From contig NC_133770.1 of the NCBI RefSeq assembly GCF_003597395.2, positions 200,415,866 to 200,479,865 of the forward strand: a DNA stretch of 64,000 nucleotides, read 5' to 3'. The DNA comes from Chelonoidis abingdonii (lineage: Eukaryota > Chordata > Testudines > Testudinidae). The translations under genes were made by a program, and so were the position numbers. The notes under the pieces were generated by a model. The model was given only the letters and a program-made list of their open reading frames with translations, was not told the origin of the DNA and did not search any database. This document shows, piece by piece, positions 1-12,320 of the stretch. The first letter of the stretch is position 1. Every line of letters starts with the position of its first letter.

Positions 1-2230
1 TCATAAATACAAATACATAATTTACAAAACAAAACGAGAATTACGGAGACATCAGCCATGATTAACAAAGGAAATGTGGGACATTGCGCATCACAGTAGT
101 GGCAACACATAATGGCACAGACGTAATGGTGCTTAATATCTGTACTGGAGCTGATGCGATTTGTCATAATAAATTTCCTCAGAAATTTCAAAACGATACA
201 AGGAGCAAATTTTGCCTAGACTGCATTCTAACCATTACAAGCCAAACATCAGTCCCAGGATCACATCCTCAGCTGATGAAGATCAATACAGCTCCCTTAG
301 CAAACCAATTTACACCAGTAAAGAATATGATCCCAGATCTTAGTGCAGTTTAAACAAGATAACAATACTCACTAACCTAATCTCACTAATTATTTTGGTA
401 CACAATTCAACAATCATCATACTACTAGTTCTGTTGGGTTTTTATTCACAATAAAGTCATACACAAACTGGTGTGCTTGCCATTTATTTGGTTTTGACAT
501 TTATGGGAATTTTCATAATATGTTGCTGTTAAAAATATGAGCTATTTTTCAAATTCTTTGTACTTTTGTTCGAGTTGTGAATATTTTTTGTGACTTCTCC
601 ATGCGATGGCTGCTCTGTTTGATTGAACACCCAAGACTATATTGTTTGTACTGCACTTCAGTACTGTGTCTGGAGAAAACTCTCAAACCCTGATCTAAGG
701 TTTCAGTAATACCCTGTTCACACCTATAAGCATTTACAATTGGTGTGAAGCAAGTGCTAAGGCATAACTGGTGTGAAATAGGTTGTCTCCTGTAATATTA
801 GGTGACCTAGAAGATCTGCAGTGGGGGGAAAAACTTTCAGAGAGGTCAACCTTTTGTTGTACAAAAGATATAGTGCTACAAAAAGATAGAACATTTGACA
901 CACACAGCTGAGTAAAATCTCATGTCTTTAAGAATGGGTCAACAGTGAATGGATTTGTCTCATCTACCTGTTACACCTTGTCTTTGGGTCTGAGACTGTC
1001 ACTATTTTGGAGCCACCTCAATAAAAATGTTACATAATAAAAGCCAAAGAACAACAACGGTATTATTACATACTAATATTTTTCTATTTCAGAAGGGAAT
1101 ACATAATTGCACACAATTATTAGTAAAAATTTCTAGATGGACGACTTTCACTGTTATATTCATTTGTTCTTTCCTTCCGCCTGTAGTAATTCTTTTCACA
1201 AATGAAACCAACAGGAATAATTATTGCAACCTAAAATGAAACATTAATCAAGACACTTGCTGAGGGGGGAGGGTCCTCCTCTGCTGCACATACTAATAAT
1301 TACAGGTCACTTATCAGTCCCCACTGAAACAAGAGATGATTATTTACAGATAAAAATATACTTCTCGCCCTCTCAAAATGCAGGATATTAATTACACGGA
1401 GTGATTGTCTGAAAGCTCTTACACAACTCTTAATTCTGAGTTGGTTTCTGACCCCCATCTTCCATCACAGCTACTAGCACAGCCATGAAGACAATCAGTT
1501 TCTTCCAAAAGCATGTTGTTCCCTATAATGGATTGAGTACAGAATGCAATGAAAGCAACAACACCTTGTCTGCTCTCTGGTGGGGGAAGGGGAATGTCAC
1601 CTTTGTGATCCGTCCAGTTCCAGTCAGCTCAAAGGAACAGAAAAATACATGTCTGCAGTGCGGTAGCATCAGGCTGCCTAATGAAGGTCAATCAGAAACA
1701 ACACTTACAAAGGTGATCTGCAAAAGGGAAGAGAAGGTCCTGTGCTCTTTTTAGGTTCCTTATGATGTACCTATATAAAACAGGCCTGCAGGTTGTAAGG
1801 GGATGGGGAAGATTAGATTGCAATGCTTTTCCCCTAAAAAATAAACTTTGGGGTACATTTTGAGTATGTTGTTTACCACAGAAATTCAGGTCTTAGTTTG
1901 GAAGACTGTGGTGAGTGGAGAATTAGTGTAATGATGACATCACAGGAGCCAAGAAAGTGAAAGATAAGCAACTGAACAAGGGAGGGATTTTTAGTTAACC
2001 ATTTTGTTATCTTCAATGATGGATTAACATTTTGGAGAAGGGAAGTCTTTGTGAAAGGCTCGCCACTCTCACTTCTTCAACTGAGGTATGAAAGCTATCA
2101 ATCTACTGTGAAACTGCATTGACATGTCTGTTATTTCTCCACTACCTATAACATATACTCACCCTTGCTCTGTTCAGTTACAACGTTCTTGTTCCTAGCT
2201 TGGATGATTTTATAAACTGGTTTATACTCT
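1..2230. other. No gene recognised, unique AT-rich DNA
   Basis: No coding region, RNA gene or confidently recognised repeat is seen. The open frames here (89 codons or fewer) lack similarity to anything I recognise and have no codon bias. The sequence is AT-rich and probably intergenic or intronic. Confidence 0.5.
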
Positions 2231-2234
2231 AGCT

Positions 2235-2338
2235 AGGCCCTGTCTATGCTTATATAGCAAACTGCATATTATGTTTCTAACAAGAACTATGTTCACAGAA
2301 GGGTGCTAACATATTTTTGCGAATGCAGACAGGGCCAG
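2235..2338. repeat. Short MITE-like inverted repeat
   Basis: The left end reads aggccctgtctatgc and the right end, reverse-complemented, reads tggccctgtctgcattc. The unit is therefore about 104 bp with imperfect terminal inverted repeats. A related partial end lies near 9957-10007. No target-site duplication was found, so the transposon class is unknown. Confidence 0.45.
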
Positions 2339-2473
2339 TGAACTGTAGAGTCTTCTTGGGTTCAGAAGCAATTTGTGTCAATTCTGGATGTTGGAATGCT
2401 AAAGATAAGTGGAAAATTGAATAGAGTCATTTGCATGCTAACATCCAGGCCAGACTGCTCAGCTTTTTCACAG

Positions 2474-2644
2474 CTGGGAAGTTGTTTGAGCTCTGGTACA
2501 AACTGAAAGAGAGTCTGTATGGTCTGGAGAACACACAGTTCCTGACGGACAGCTACAAAACAGAGTTCAGCCAAGGAGAGAGAATGGATCTGCTCGTTGG
2601 ACTGAAGGGCGGATGGAGATCTCTACAACTTCCTGCCCCATCAT
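2474..2644 (+). other. Candidate coding exon of unknown gene
   Basis: A pyrimidine-rich run ending in ttttcacag (2465-2473) resembles a splice acceptor. It is followed by an open frame whose codons look constrained: about 65% of third positions between 2476 and 2613 are G or C, although the surrounding DNA is AT-rich. The translation includes KLFELWYKLKESL and FLTDSYKTEFSQGER, an amphipathic, probably helical segment. A possible donor (cat|gtaaat) lies at 2644/2645, giving a 171-bp, phase-symmetric exon. I do not recognise the protein. It could also be a retropseudogene fragment or chance. Confidence 0.3.
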
Positions 2645-4225
2645 GTAAATGGTGTCTTCTTTTTCCTTTCACTTTTTTAAATAGGAGAGTCTCCTATTCC
2701 TGACCTTCCCTCCCCCATCCCCAAGCTGTATATGCTTTATGTAGCCTACAGTTACTTAGGACTGCAATAACTGCTGTGGTACTAGTGGGAAAAATGGGGC
2801 TGGGTTCCAGAAATATGCATACAGCCATATTTGAGGATTTGAAAAGCTCAGTTATAGATGTTCCCTGCCCACTAGCAGATCCTTCGGACCGAAGAATGTG
2901 GGTCCCAGGTTCCCACCTTATACAGCAACTCAATCTTTCTGCCTCCTCCCTCCCCCCATGTCAGCCTGATGCACAAGAGTGCTTGAGTCCTAAAAGGAGA
3001 AGTGTTGGAGCTCATTTCTCTGCTGGAGCCCTGCTGACATGGGTTTTGGTTGACTTGCTCAGGGACAGCAAAACAGAGGGGCACCCACACTGTACTCCTG
3101 CCAGCACCCTCAGCCTTTGGCTTGTGCAATGATAAAGGGCTTCCAACCCACCCCACCCCACCGCTGTCGAGGGGAAAAGGAGGGAGCCTGTGGTACCAAC
3201 CTTAGGGGAGACAGGGACAGAGACAGTGGGGAGGGGAGAACCATTCCCCCACCCAGCAGAATCTGAGACGATACCAAGCAGCCTCCCCTCCTAGCTGTGC
3301 CTGAGACAGCAATGCAAGGGTGGCCCTGAAGTCAAGAACCAATCACCTGTACAAGAGATAACAGACTAAGAAGTCTGCATCTCTGCCCTTGGGAGAGACC
3401 CTGCCAACGTTCTGGCACTGCATAGTAGGAGGGGAGGCCATGGCACTTCTCCAAGAGCCCTACCCCAGGCAGGGCAATGGGGGAAGGGGAGCTGGAGCAA
3501 AGATGCCAGGGCTTTCCATGGGAAGTAGGGACACTGGGTGCCAGGAGTATCTTCCCCTGTGCTTTCTGAGCTGTGCCTTGGGCTGTAGCAAGCCCAGGGC
3601 CCCAATGCAAGGGCAGGCCACAACCCAGAGAGGGCAGGGGGGTGTACTGTGCAAGTCCCCAGGGTCCCACAGCTCCCACTCTCCATGGAAAGACCCAGTA
3701 TCTGGACAGAGGCCCCACCCAGGGTAGGGAGCTTGGAAAAGTGCCTAGCACATTTAGTATGCAGAGGTAAATGCTTTTTTATACCCTGTTAATGCATCCA
3801 ACCTGCCCTTACTTTTTAAAGACACAGCCAGAACTAAATGTACCCAACCTCACCTGATAAACCACTTGGAAATAACTGAAACGTGAACCTTGCAGGTCCA
3901 TTATTTATTATTATTATGATGATGATGATGATGATGATGTGGAATAATGAGGAAGAATGGGGAGGGGAAGAAAGCACCGAAAGCATTTCTGATCACTTCT
4001 ACTGAACAGGGCTGTGACACCTGGTGTCCTGTGCTGCTGTGTCAGGCATAGCAGTGGAGGAGAGGAGGCAGTAGCTGCTGCATCTCCACCCAGAGACAGC
4101 CTGAGGGAAGAGCTGCCCCCAGCCTTTCATTGCACCCCTGTCAGAAGTACCTGAGCACCATTCCAGATTAATTTTTTTTAAGAGTGCCAGAATGGCATTC
4201 CAGTTACACTTCCAATAGTTTCAGG
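2645..4225. other. GC-richer patch without recognised gene
   Basis: Between about 2700 and 3770 and again at 4010-4140 the sequence is clearly richer in G and C than its surroundings and has overlapping open frames on both strands (up to 139 codons on minus). These frames are rich in Pro, Gly, Ser and Leu, as expected for non-coding GC-rich DNA, and show no domain. It may be an unrecognised repeat. Confidence 0.4.
3905..3939. repeat. ATT/ATG trinucleotide microsatellite
   Basis: A run of att units passes into about eight gat units. It is a simple sequence repeat, likely length-polymorphic. Confidence 0.9.
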
Positions 4226-5499
4226 ATATGACTCTACATTCTTTTCTGCCTGTTGGGTGGAAGGCTTGTCTCATTATTATACTTCAGGGCTGCATTGTGT
4301 TTTACCTACCAAAGACAATCTCATTTCTTTCAGATATTTCTTCTCTGAGATTATACGCCATTTTAAGTGGCATGTTTCCTGAATCAAGTTTACTATTTCA
4401 GAATAAAAATGCCAGTCTACTGGTTACCAAATTGTTATATTTATTTTTCCATTAAGTTAGCTAATATTTCTGCATTAAGTCCACAAACACAAAGGGAAGG
4501 TCTCTCACTTGGTGCTTGGTTTCATAAATCTCCCACTAGTGAAATACAAGCATTTAAGGATTAAAGGATGATTGCTCAATTCTCAATATTTAAAAGCAAA
4601 CTGGCTTTTTTAAATGTTTGATTTTATAGCATATCTTATTTTCTTGAACTTTTATAATGTAGGGTCTGAGTCTATAAAAAAGACATTTATAAATTTGCTA
4701 TTTGAATGAATTTTTGTAGGCTTTAAGAGAAAAAAATTGAAAAAGGGAGTCAACACAGACAACAATATTTTGAATAGTATCATTTCATATACAGTATATC
4801 CCCAAACAATTTGAATTAGGTAATGCATAATAACAAACAGTATTATGGTGTAAATTCAGAGAGCAGTGATGTAATTCACCATAAAGCATTCGACAAAAAG
4901 CTAATAACAAAAAAATAAAAGAAAATTGTATGGGATAAAAAAATCAGATTTGAAAAGAGATAAAGAGGACATTACATGGAGAAATACAGACAGCTGTTGA
5001 AGAATGCCTTGCACCGTGCGGTTGTGTGCAAAGTTAGTTAGGAAGCTAGTGTCAGATGAACATACATAGAAGCTATGAAGTGAATTGGACTGAGTCCATT
5101 AGAAATTTTATAAACATGGAATGGAGTTTTGTACCTGGAATTGAAAGAAGAATCAGCAGAATCAGTTTTATTCTTCTCCTCTTTGAAGCCCAGCAGCATG
5201 TATTTTATAGTTGATCTTTATGATGTTTTTAATTAATCAGATCTTTAAAACAGCCTCTGCTAACCAAAGTCCCAGTAAATGATTAAGCTTTCCCCTCTGT
5301 CACTTCTTTTTCACATAATACTCAAGATCAACGCTAGTCTCATTGTTACTGCACTTCCTAAGTGGCTTTCAGTAAGTGTACTCTTTCCATTTTGAAGGCT
5401 AAGAGATGATAAACAGACCAGCATCACAAGTAACCATCAACTTTGATAAAGAAATAAAACAACCAGAATTTAGGCATCATACCATCCCACATCACAAAT
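4226..5499. other. No feature recognised
   Basis: AT-rich sequence without a supported gene or repeat. The last part (from about 5400) may be the decayed upstream portion of the RTE LINE that is readable from about 5500. Confidence 0.45.
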
Positions 5500-6858
5500 A
5501 AAGAAGAGAAAAACACAATAAAAAAAGTCAAGACATGGGAAAGCTGCTGGTGAAGACCAACTCACCAGGGAAATGTTGAAAGTTAATTCTGATGAAACCA
5601 TGCATAAAATATCAAAATTTTCCACAAAGTTTGGGATTAGGGAAAGCTCCAGAAGATTGGGAAAATGGCATTCTAGTCAAAATACCAAAGATAGGTGACC
5701 TAAAGGATTGTAACAACTGCTGATGCTTCTTTAGGTGATATAGCTCAAGACCTTTGATCTTAATATAAGACTAGAGAAAGCATCCAAGGCAAAGCTAAGG
5801 GAAGAGCAGGCTGGATTTCAACCCAGAAGAGAATGTGTCAACCAGATTTTCACCCTAAGAATAATAACCAAAGGAAGTATCACATGGCAAAAACCACACA
5901 TTCACTCTGGTACATTTTGAAGTGCTATGGCATGCCAACAAAAATAAATAACATCATCAAAGCTTTATGTCAAGGTGCAACTTGCACAGTTAAAGTACAT
6001 GCAGACTTGAGGGAATGGTTTAACATATATAGACACTGGTGTCAAATAAGGATACAATTTCTTACCTCTCCTATTTGGCATTGCCATTGATTTAATTATG
6101 AAAAAAATGGATACAAATAAGAGTCACATGACTCATCAACAGTGTAATAGAATATCTAGATTTTCCTGACAACATTGCTCTAAATGACTGCTCAGCCAAC
6201 ATTCAAGTGAAGACTGAAAGACTGTTCAGCATTACAAAAAGACTGGGTTAATTAGTCATGAACAAACAAATCTAATGAGAACCCCAGCAACTTCCAACTC
6301 AAGCATTACATTAAAAGGCAAAAAAAAAAAAAGTAGTAGTGCGCCAATTTACTTACCTTGGCAGTAATGTTCAAACCAAAGGAGATACCCAGAAGGAAAT
6401 AATATCACAAATTGGCAAGGCAGGAACTGCATCACAAGCTTTAAAAAGATTTAGTCAGCAAAAATCTACAGCTTAAAAACCAAAAACAATAAGTCTTCAA
6501 GTAAAATGTTATTTCTACTTCAACATAAAGATGTGAAAGCTAGAAATCCACCAAGAGTGCAGATAGATATCTAAGTGCCTTCAAAAGTAAATGCCTCTGG
6601 AAAATATTAGGTATTAAGTGGAATGAATGTATAACAAATTCTAAGATTTGTCAGAGTTCTATAACTATTTCTAAAGTTATCCAGAAAAGAAGAAGGAAAT
6701 ATCTGGAACATATGTTAAGAATGGAGCCAGAGCATCTGCCAGGGCAGGCAAATCACTGGGCAAGTTGAGGAATGCACAAAAAGGGCTAGCCAAAGATCCC
6801 TCAGCTGAACACTACTCAGACAGGCAAAAACTTATGGATTAGCACTAGAAGAGACAAA
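5500..6858 (+). pseudogene. Decayed RTE-clade LINE reverse transcriptase
   Basis: Reading across several frames shows the expected order of an RTE-type reverse transcriptase. A GKAAGEDQLTREMLK-like start of the RT domain lies near 5535-5580. LREEQAGFQPRRECVNQIFTL follows near 5800-5855. A fingers/palm remnant resembling GIP.KI.NIIK and the EWF motif is at 5900-6030. The diagnostic FTYLGS motif is near 6346, followed by KGDTQKEIISQIGKA and the C-terminal tail to about 6855. Many stops and frameshifts make it non-functional. The family encodes endonuclease plus reverse transcriptase for target-primed insertion; the endonuclease part is not visible. The copy is interrupted at 6859 by a DNA transposon and resumes at about 8922. 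Confidence 0.8.
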
Positions 6859-8921
6859 GTGACGTCTACACTACAAGATTATTCCGATTTTACGAAACCG
6901 TTTTATAAAACAGATTGTTAAAAGTCGGTGCATGCAGCCACACTAAGCACATATTCGGCGGTGTGCGTCCATGGTCCGAGGTTAACGTCGATTTCCGGAG
7001 CATGCACTGTGGGTAGCTATTCCATAGCTATCCATAGTCCTGCAGTCTCCCCTGCCCCTTAGAATTCTGGGTTGAAAGCCCAGTGGCTGATGGGGCAAAA
7101 TCATTGTCTGGTTGGTTCTGGGGAAATGTCGCGCAGTCATTCCTTCCTCCGGGAAAGCAGTGCAGACAGACATCATTCGCACCCTTTTTCCCTGGATTGC
7201 CTGGCAGATGCCATAGCACGGCAACCGTGGAGCTTTCAGCCTTTTTTTCACAGTCACCGTAGTGTACTGGATGCCATGGACAGAGGCAATACTCCAGCGC
7301 TACACAGCAGCATTCATTTGCTTTTGCATGATAGCAAGATGATTATCAGTTGTTCTGTACAGTCTGCTGCCAGGGTAATTAGCAATGAGATGATGGTTAT
7401 CTATCCTTCTGTACTGTCTGCTTCATCATGTGCCCCTTGCTGAGATCGGCCGGCAACAAAGCAAAACTGGAATGACTCCCTGAGTCAATCCTCCTTTATG
7501 GTTTCTAAAATAGAGTCAGTCCTGCCTAGAATATGGGGCAAGTGTACTAGAGACCAGTTATCAGAGCACAGGTGCTCTGTGTCGAGCCGCAGAAATGATG
7601 AGCTACATGCCATTCATGGGGGGTGCCTGCAACAACCTCACCCATTGCTTCCCTCCTCCCCCAACCTCCTGGGCTACCGTGCAGTGCGCCCCCCCCCCCG
7701 CCATTGTTGTCATGAAGTAATAAAGAATGCAGGAATAAGAAACACTAGTTTTTAGTGAGATAAAATGAGGAGGAGCAGGCATCCTGTGCTATGCAGTCCA
7801 GGCAGGACATTAAGAGGTGCGGGAGGAGAAACCAGCATGCCACTGTTATGACAGTCCAGGCAGGACAGAATTTTCTTTTACACAGGAAAGGAGGGGCTGA
7901 TGGAGTTCAGCCCCCAGTTGCTATGATGAGACAGTTCCAGCCGTTCTGTACCATCTACTGGGAATGACCAGGAGTCATTCCTATTTTACCCAGGCACCCC
8001 CTGCCGACCTCACCTGAGGCCAGCCAGGAGAACTCACGGGTTGATAACAAGGAGGTTACCAATCCTACTGCACATCTGCCACCAGGGAGGGGAGAGAGCG
8101 AATACTGCGCTTCACTGCTGCAACATCGCGTCTACCAGCACATTCAGTAGACATAGGGTGACATTGAAAGAAATCAAGAAACGATTTCTTTCCCTTTTCT
8201 TTCACGTGGTGGTGGGGGGAGTAAATTGAGGAGTATTCCCTGAACCACCCGGCCAATGTGTTTGAACCTACAGCATTGGGAGCTCAGCCAACGATGCAAA
8301 ATACTTTCGGAGACCGCTGTGGACTGTGGATAGCTGGTTGTCCTCAGTACCCCTCCTCCATGAGCGTCCATTTGAGCTCTGGCTTCCCATTACGCTTGTC
8401 AGGCAGCAATGTGTAGCCTGGAGATTTTTTTCAAATGCTTTGGCATTTCATCTTCTGGAATGGAGCTTTGATAGAACAGATTTGTTTCCCCATACAGTGA
8501 TCAGATCCAGTATCTCCCGTACAGTCCATGCAGGAGCTCTTTTTGGATTTGGGACTGCATCGCCACCCGTGCTGATCAGAGCTCCACGCTGGCAAACAGG
8601 AAATGAAACATCTAAATTTCACGGGCTTTTCCGCTTACCTGGCCACAGCATCCGAGTTCAGATAGCTGTCGGCAGACGGTCACAGCAGTGCACTGTGGGA
8701 TACCACCCAGAGGCCCAATACCGTCGATTTGCAGCCACACTAACCCTAATCCAATATTGTAATACCATTTTAGTGCTACTCCTCTCGTTGAGGAGGAGTA
8801 CAGAAACTCATTTAAAGAGCCCTTTATATACGATATAAGGCCTCTGTAGTGTGGACAGGTACAGCGTTAAATCAGTTTAATGCTGCTAAAATCGGTTTAA
8901 ACGCGTAGTGTAGACCAGGCC
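6859..8921. mobile_element. 2.06-kb non-autonomous DNA transposon
   Basis: The left end is gtgacgtctacactac and the right end, reverse-complemented, is ggcctggtctacactac, so the termini are inverted repeats. Motifs such as aaaatcggttta and cactgtgggtagct are shared with the 1.09-kb copy at 13195-14284. Alignable blocks are 6860-7020 with 13196-13360 and 8170-8921 with 13530-14284; about 1.1 kb in the middle has no clear counterpart in the shorter copy. No transposase frame survives: the longest frame is 170 codons (8326-8838) and has no recognised domain. It lies inside the RTE LINE, whose tail resumes on the right. The termini resemble the Harbinger-like MITEs at 12738 and 18265, but the superfamily is not certain. 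Confidence 0.75.
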
Positions 8922-8995
8922 AGAGAGTGGCCTAGGACAAACAAGGATGACAGTTTTGTGAAAGTCTACTTGTTTGGCGTGTACGCTGAAAAACA
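8922..8995 (+). pseudogene. RTE LINE tail, resumed after insertion
   Basis: The translation RVA*DKQG*QFCESL looks like the end of the RTE open reading frame. It fits directly after the GTRRDK-like residues lost at 6858. This supports the 6859-8921 transposon having inserted into a pre-existing LINE copy. Confidence 0.5.
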
Positions 8996-9956
8996 TCTCA
9001 TTAACCCTTCCTTGTGTAGAGTGGCATGTTCATGATGGACAGGAATTCTTTACTGTTGTAGTATCATGTATTATGTAGGCCTAAATATGAAAGTTGGCTC
9101 TAGTGTGAAGCTCGCTTGGAAATATTAGTCCACCACCAAAAAAAACTCCACATAATCATTTGTTGGAAGGATAGGGATATGGACCAGACCTTTGCTGCTG
9201 CTAAAATCTTAATCTGACTGTGATGAATAGACTGAAGTAAACTGAATTTCTTTAATACTGCTCTAATAGTAATAGCATTATCAGTCTTGATATTAGCCCT
9301 TGGTACTCGATATGTGATCACTCACATTCTAATCCTGCTAACATTGGAGGCAGGGAACTTTCTGCTCATTCTAAAGTAGGGAGACCTGCTATGTATAACA
9401 ATATTAACAGTGTTCTGATAAATAAATACAGTCTTGTCCTGGGGCTGGCAAAAATTGTGTGTTGTTCCAATGACATCCATTATAAGCTTGCCCTGCAGTT
9501 AAACCACTCTGACAAACTATAATACTCCAGTCACATCTATTATAGAATGAATATCGCCTGCAGTTTTATTGACTGTCCGAAAACAACTCCCATTTTGTGA
9601 AACAATAAAAATCAAATTTAATGTAAACTTTCCCAAGGTTGTAGCCTGTAACCTTATAACATCAGAAATGAGAGCAATAAACCCTTTTCTTGCACTCCAG
9701 GATCCAAAAGAAACCTGAAATCATATTCTAGAACAGCATGTGCTGCAACATACCAACATATTACCATACAGTGGCACAGCTGTAATCTCAGCAAATATCT
9801 CAATTTGTTTATTTTCCAATTTTATTGTATTTCTCTACCTAACAGAGAAAGGTACAACACCTGTATTATATCTGCAGTCAGGGGGAAATGAAAATAAATT
9901 ATTAGCAATGCAAAATAAGGCATTGATCCCTTTTTTTTCTTTAGTCTTTCATGTTT
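8996..9956. other. No feature recognised
   Basis: AT-rich sequence. Open frames of 83 codons or fewer have no recognised content, and no repeat is confidently identified. Confidence 0.45.
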
Positions 9957-10007
9957 GTTTGCCCTGCATGCATGTCCACTTGCAAAAATAAGCAGACAGG
10001 GCAAATG
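9957..10007. repeat. Short fold-back, MITE end fragment
   Basis: tttgccctg near 9957 pairs with cagggcaaa near 9997. The right half (ttgcaaaaataagcagacagggc) resembles the right end of the 2235-2338 unit when gaps are allowed, suggesting the same family. Confidence 0.35.
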
Positions 10008-10085
10008 AACAGTCAGGTTAGGGAACTGAGGACCTAAATAAAATTTTGCTCACACAGGTACCTGGCTTGGGTGGGCACTGAAATG

Positions 10086-10341
10086 TTCATTTCAGTGTGC
10101 AAGTGCAGGAAGTTGTGAGCTAAACAGATGCATGTCTACTTTACAGGAGCAGCCCTGTAAATTGAAAGGTAACTTCTTTAATAGTTCTTCATTATAACCT
10201 AAAGCCAAGATTTTCAAAAGTAGTCTTCAACATTCATATTCAGGTACCTGAATAAGTGGTATGACTTTCCAAAGTGTTAAGCTCTCAGCAATTCCCACTT
10301 AGTTCAGACTACAACTTCCTGCATTTGCGCACTGAAATCGG
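10086..10341. repeat. Inverted repeat pair, MITE-like
   Basis: The left arm (about 10088-10119, containing cagtgtgcaagtgcaggaag) is the near-perfect reverse complement of 10311-10338 (cttcctgcatttgcgcactg). The spacer is roughly 190 bp. The geometry fits a fold-back or MITE, but no target duplication was found. Confidence 0.4.
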
Positions 10342-10949
10342 ATGCAGGTTCCCTAGGATATGGCAAGAGGCAATGAGTCATTTTGATTACCTGCAGGACT
10401 TCATAGATAGCCACATCTGAGGGACAGCTATGAAATACAAAACCCTATGCATACTGGAAAATGGAAAACTGTGTTTTTTAAAAACAACAAACTATATTTA
10501 TAAGGCTGTTTTATTGTTTAAAAACCTCTGAGCACTGTCTGTAAAAGCCGGCTTATAGGTAAAGAACAAACATAGCAGGGAATCAAGTATTTAACACACA
10601 AACAATGGACCTTCAGAGACAGAGTCTAATGTCAGATATGCAGGTATAAACCTAGATTAACTCCACTGAACTTTCCATTGCTTTTTTCTTCCCAAGAGTG
10701 GTGGTCAATATTATTTGTATTTTGAGTACCCAGGGGCCCCTTCCAAGACCAAGGCCCCTCTGTGCTAGTTGACCCACTGGTTAGTGAGTGTTGTGTCGCC
10801 TGATCAACAGAAGATATTGGTCTGTTACATGTCTCAGTTAAAAGGCCTGACTCTTTAGCACAAGCATTAGAGACTCATGCATTCCGCTGTCAGGCTAGAT
10901 GGCATTTGTTACAGAAATAGCACCTGAAAAGTTTCTGGGGTGAGAAAAA

Positions 10950-11078
10950 GTTCATGCACCCATTTACAAATGGGAAATTAAGGCATAGAACCTTGCCCAA
11001 GGTCACACAGGAAATCTGTGGCAAAGCCAGGAACCCAGATCTTCAGTGTCCCAGCCCAGAGCTTTAGTCAGAAGATAG
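10950..11078 (-). repeat. MIR-type SINE, reverse orientation
   Basis: The order ccatttacaaatggg, ttgcccaaggtcacacagg and ggcaaagccaggaacccaga is the reversed core of a MIR SINE. This ancient tRNA-derived family was mobilised by L2-type LINEs. No insert interrupts this copy. Confidence 0.8.
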
Positions 11079-11589
11079 TGAACCTTTAAAAAAACATGTG
11101 AGATGGGGTGACCACACTACGCAGGCCCTGAGTGGGTTAACATGGGCTGTAATGAGCCAATTAACTTTACATGCTGCACCTAAAAGGAAGCAGGGATTGA
11201 TAAATGCTAATTACAGATTAAACCCACCTGGGAAAAGAGTTGAGATAAGCGTATAAAGCCATCTCCCCTTAGCAAGAAAGAGAGTTGTTCAAGGATAAGG
11301 AGGAGCTCTAGGGGTAGTGTAAACCCTGGGGAGTCTTATAAGAGGCCTAGAGTGGTGAACTAGCTATGGTGAGTGGAGGAAGCTCTGGTGCTAAACCCAG
11401 ACATAAGCAAGGAGACAGAGAGGTGAATAAGAAGAAGCCTAGGGAACTAGCAACTGAGACTGAAGTTGTTAGTCATAGGGTCCCAGGGCCAGAACCCATA
11501 ACAGCAGGTGGGCTTGGATTTCCCTACCAGCTGATGGCAAAGTGGCACAGAAGGCTGCCTGAGATGGCATATAGACAGGTTGTCCCATG
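11079..11589. other. Possible older repeat around LTR insertion
   Basis: This block and 12326-12540 flank the solo LTR at 11590-12320 and were contiguous before it inserted. Sequences such as gcgtataaagccatctcccc (a TATA-like motif) and the purine-rich segment that follows suggest an older LTR or retroelement. Recognition is weak, and an 82-codon frame here is not assigned. Confidence 0.25.
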
Positions 11590-12320
11590 TGTCAAGGTTT
11601 CTTCCCCACTCTGAACTTTAGGGTACAAATGTGGGGACCTGCATAGACACTTCTAAGCTTAATTACTAGCTTAGATTTGGTAACTCTGCCACCATCCAGA
11701 AATTTCAGTGTCTGGAACTGAGAGTAATTGAGACTCACTTTCTGCCCCCTAAAACTTTCCCCTCCCGGGTTGCTTTGAGGACTTCACCAATTCCCTAGTG
11801 AGTCCAGATCCATCCCCTTGGATCTTAAAACAAGGAAAACAATCAGGTTCTTAAAAAGAAAACTTTTAATTAAAGAATAAAAGTAAAAAAAAATCTCTGT
11901 AAATCAGGATGGAAAATACTTTACAGGGTAATCAGATTCCTATAGCCCAGAGGAACTGCCTCTAGCCTTAGGTCAAAGTTACAGCAAGCAGAGGTAAAAT
12001 CCTCTCAGCAGAAAAGGGACATTTACAAGTTGAGAAAACAAAAATAAAACTACTCCGCCTTGCCTGGCTGTTACTTACAATTTTTGAAACATAAGACTGA
12101 TTCAGAAAGATTTGGAGAGCCTGGATTGACGTCTGGTCCCTCTTATCCAAGAGCGAACAACACCAAAACAAAGAGCACAAACAAAGACTTCCCTTCACCA
12201 AGATTTGAAAGTATCTTGTCCCCCTTTTGGTCCTCTGGTCAGGTGTCAGTCAGGTTCACTGAGCTTTTTAACCCTTTACAGGTAAAAGAGACATTAACCC
12301 TTAACTATCTGTTTATGACA
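11590..12320. mobile_element. Solo LTR with 5-bp target duplication
   Basis: The unit begins TGTCAAGGTTTC and ends TTTATGACA, giving the 5'-TG...CA-3' termini and TGTCA/TGACA inverted ends of an LTR. The pentamer ccatg lies immediately on both sides (11585-11589 and 12321-12325), a perfect target-site duplication. At 731 bp with no internal gag-pol, it is a solo LTR left by recombination between two LTRs. The lineage (endogenous retrovirus or Gypsy-like) cannot be told from the LTR alone. Confidence 0.85.

Noticed and set aside
3332..3751. 139-codon minus-strand frame in GC-rich DNA
   Set aside because: Overlapping open frames exist on both strands with Pro/Gly/Ser-rich translations, as expected from composition alone.
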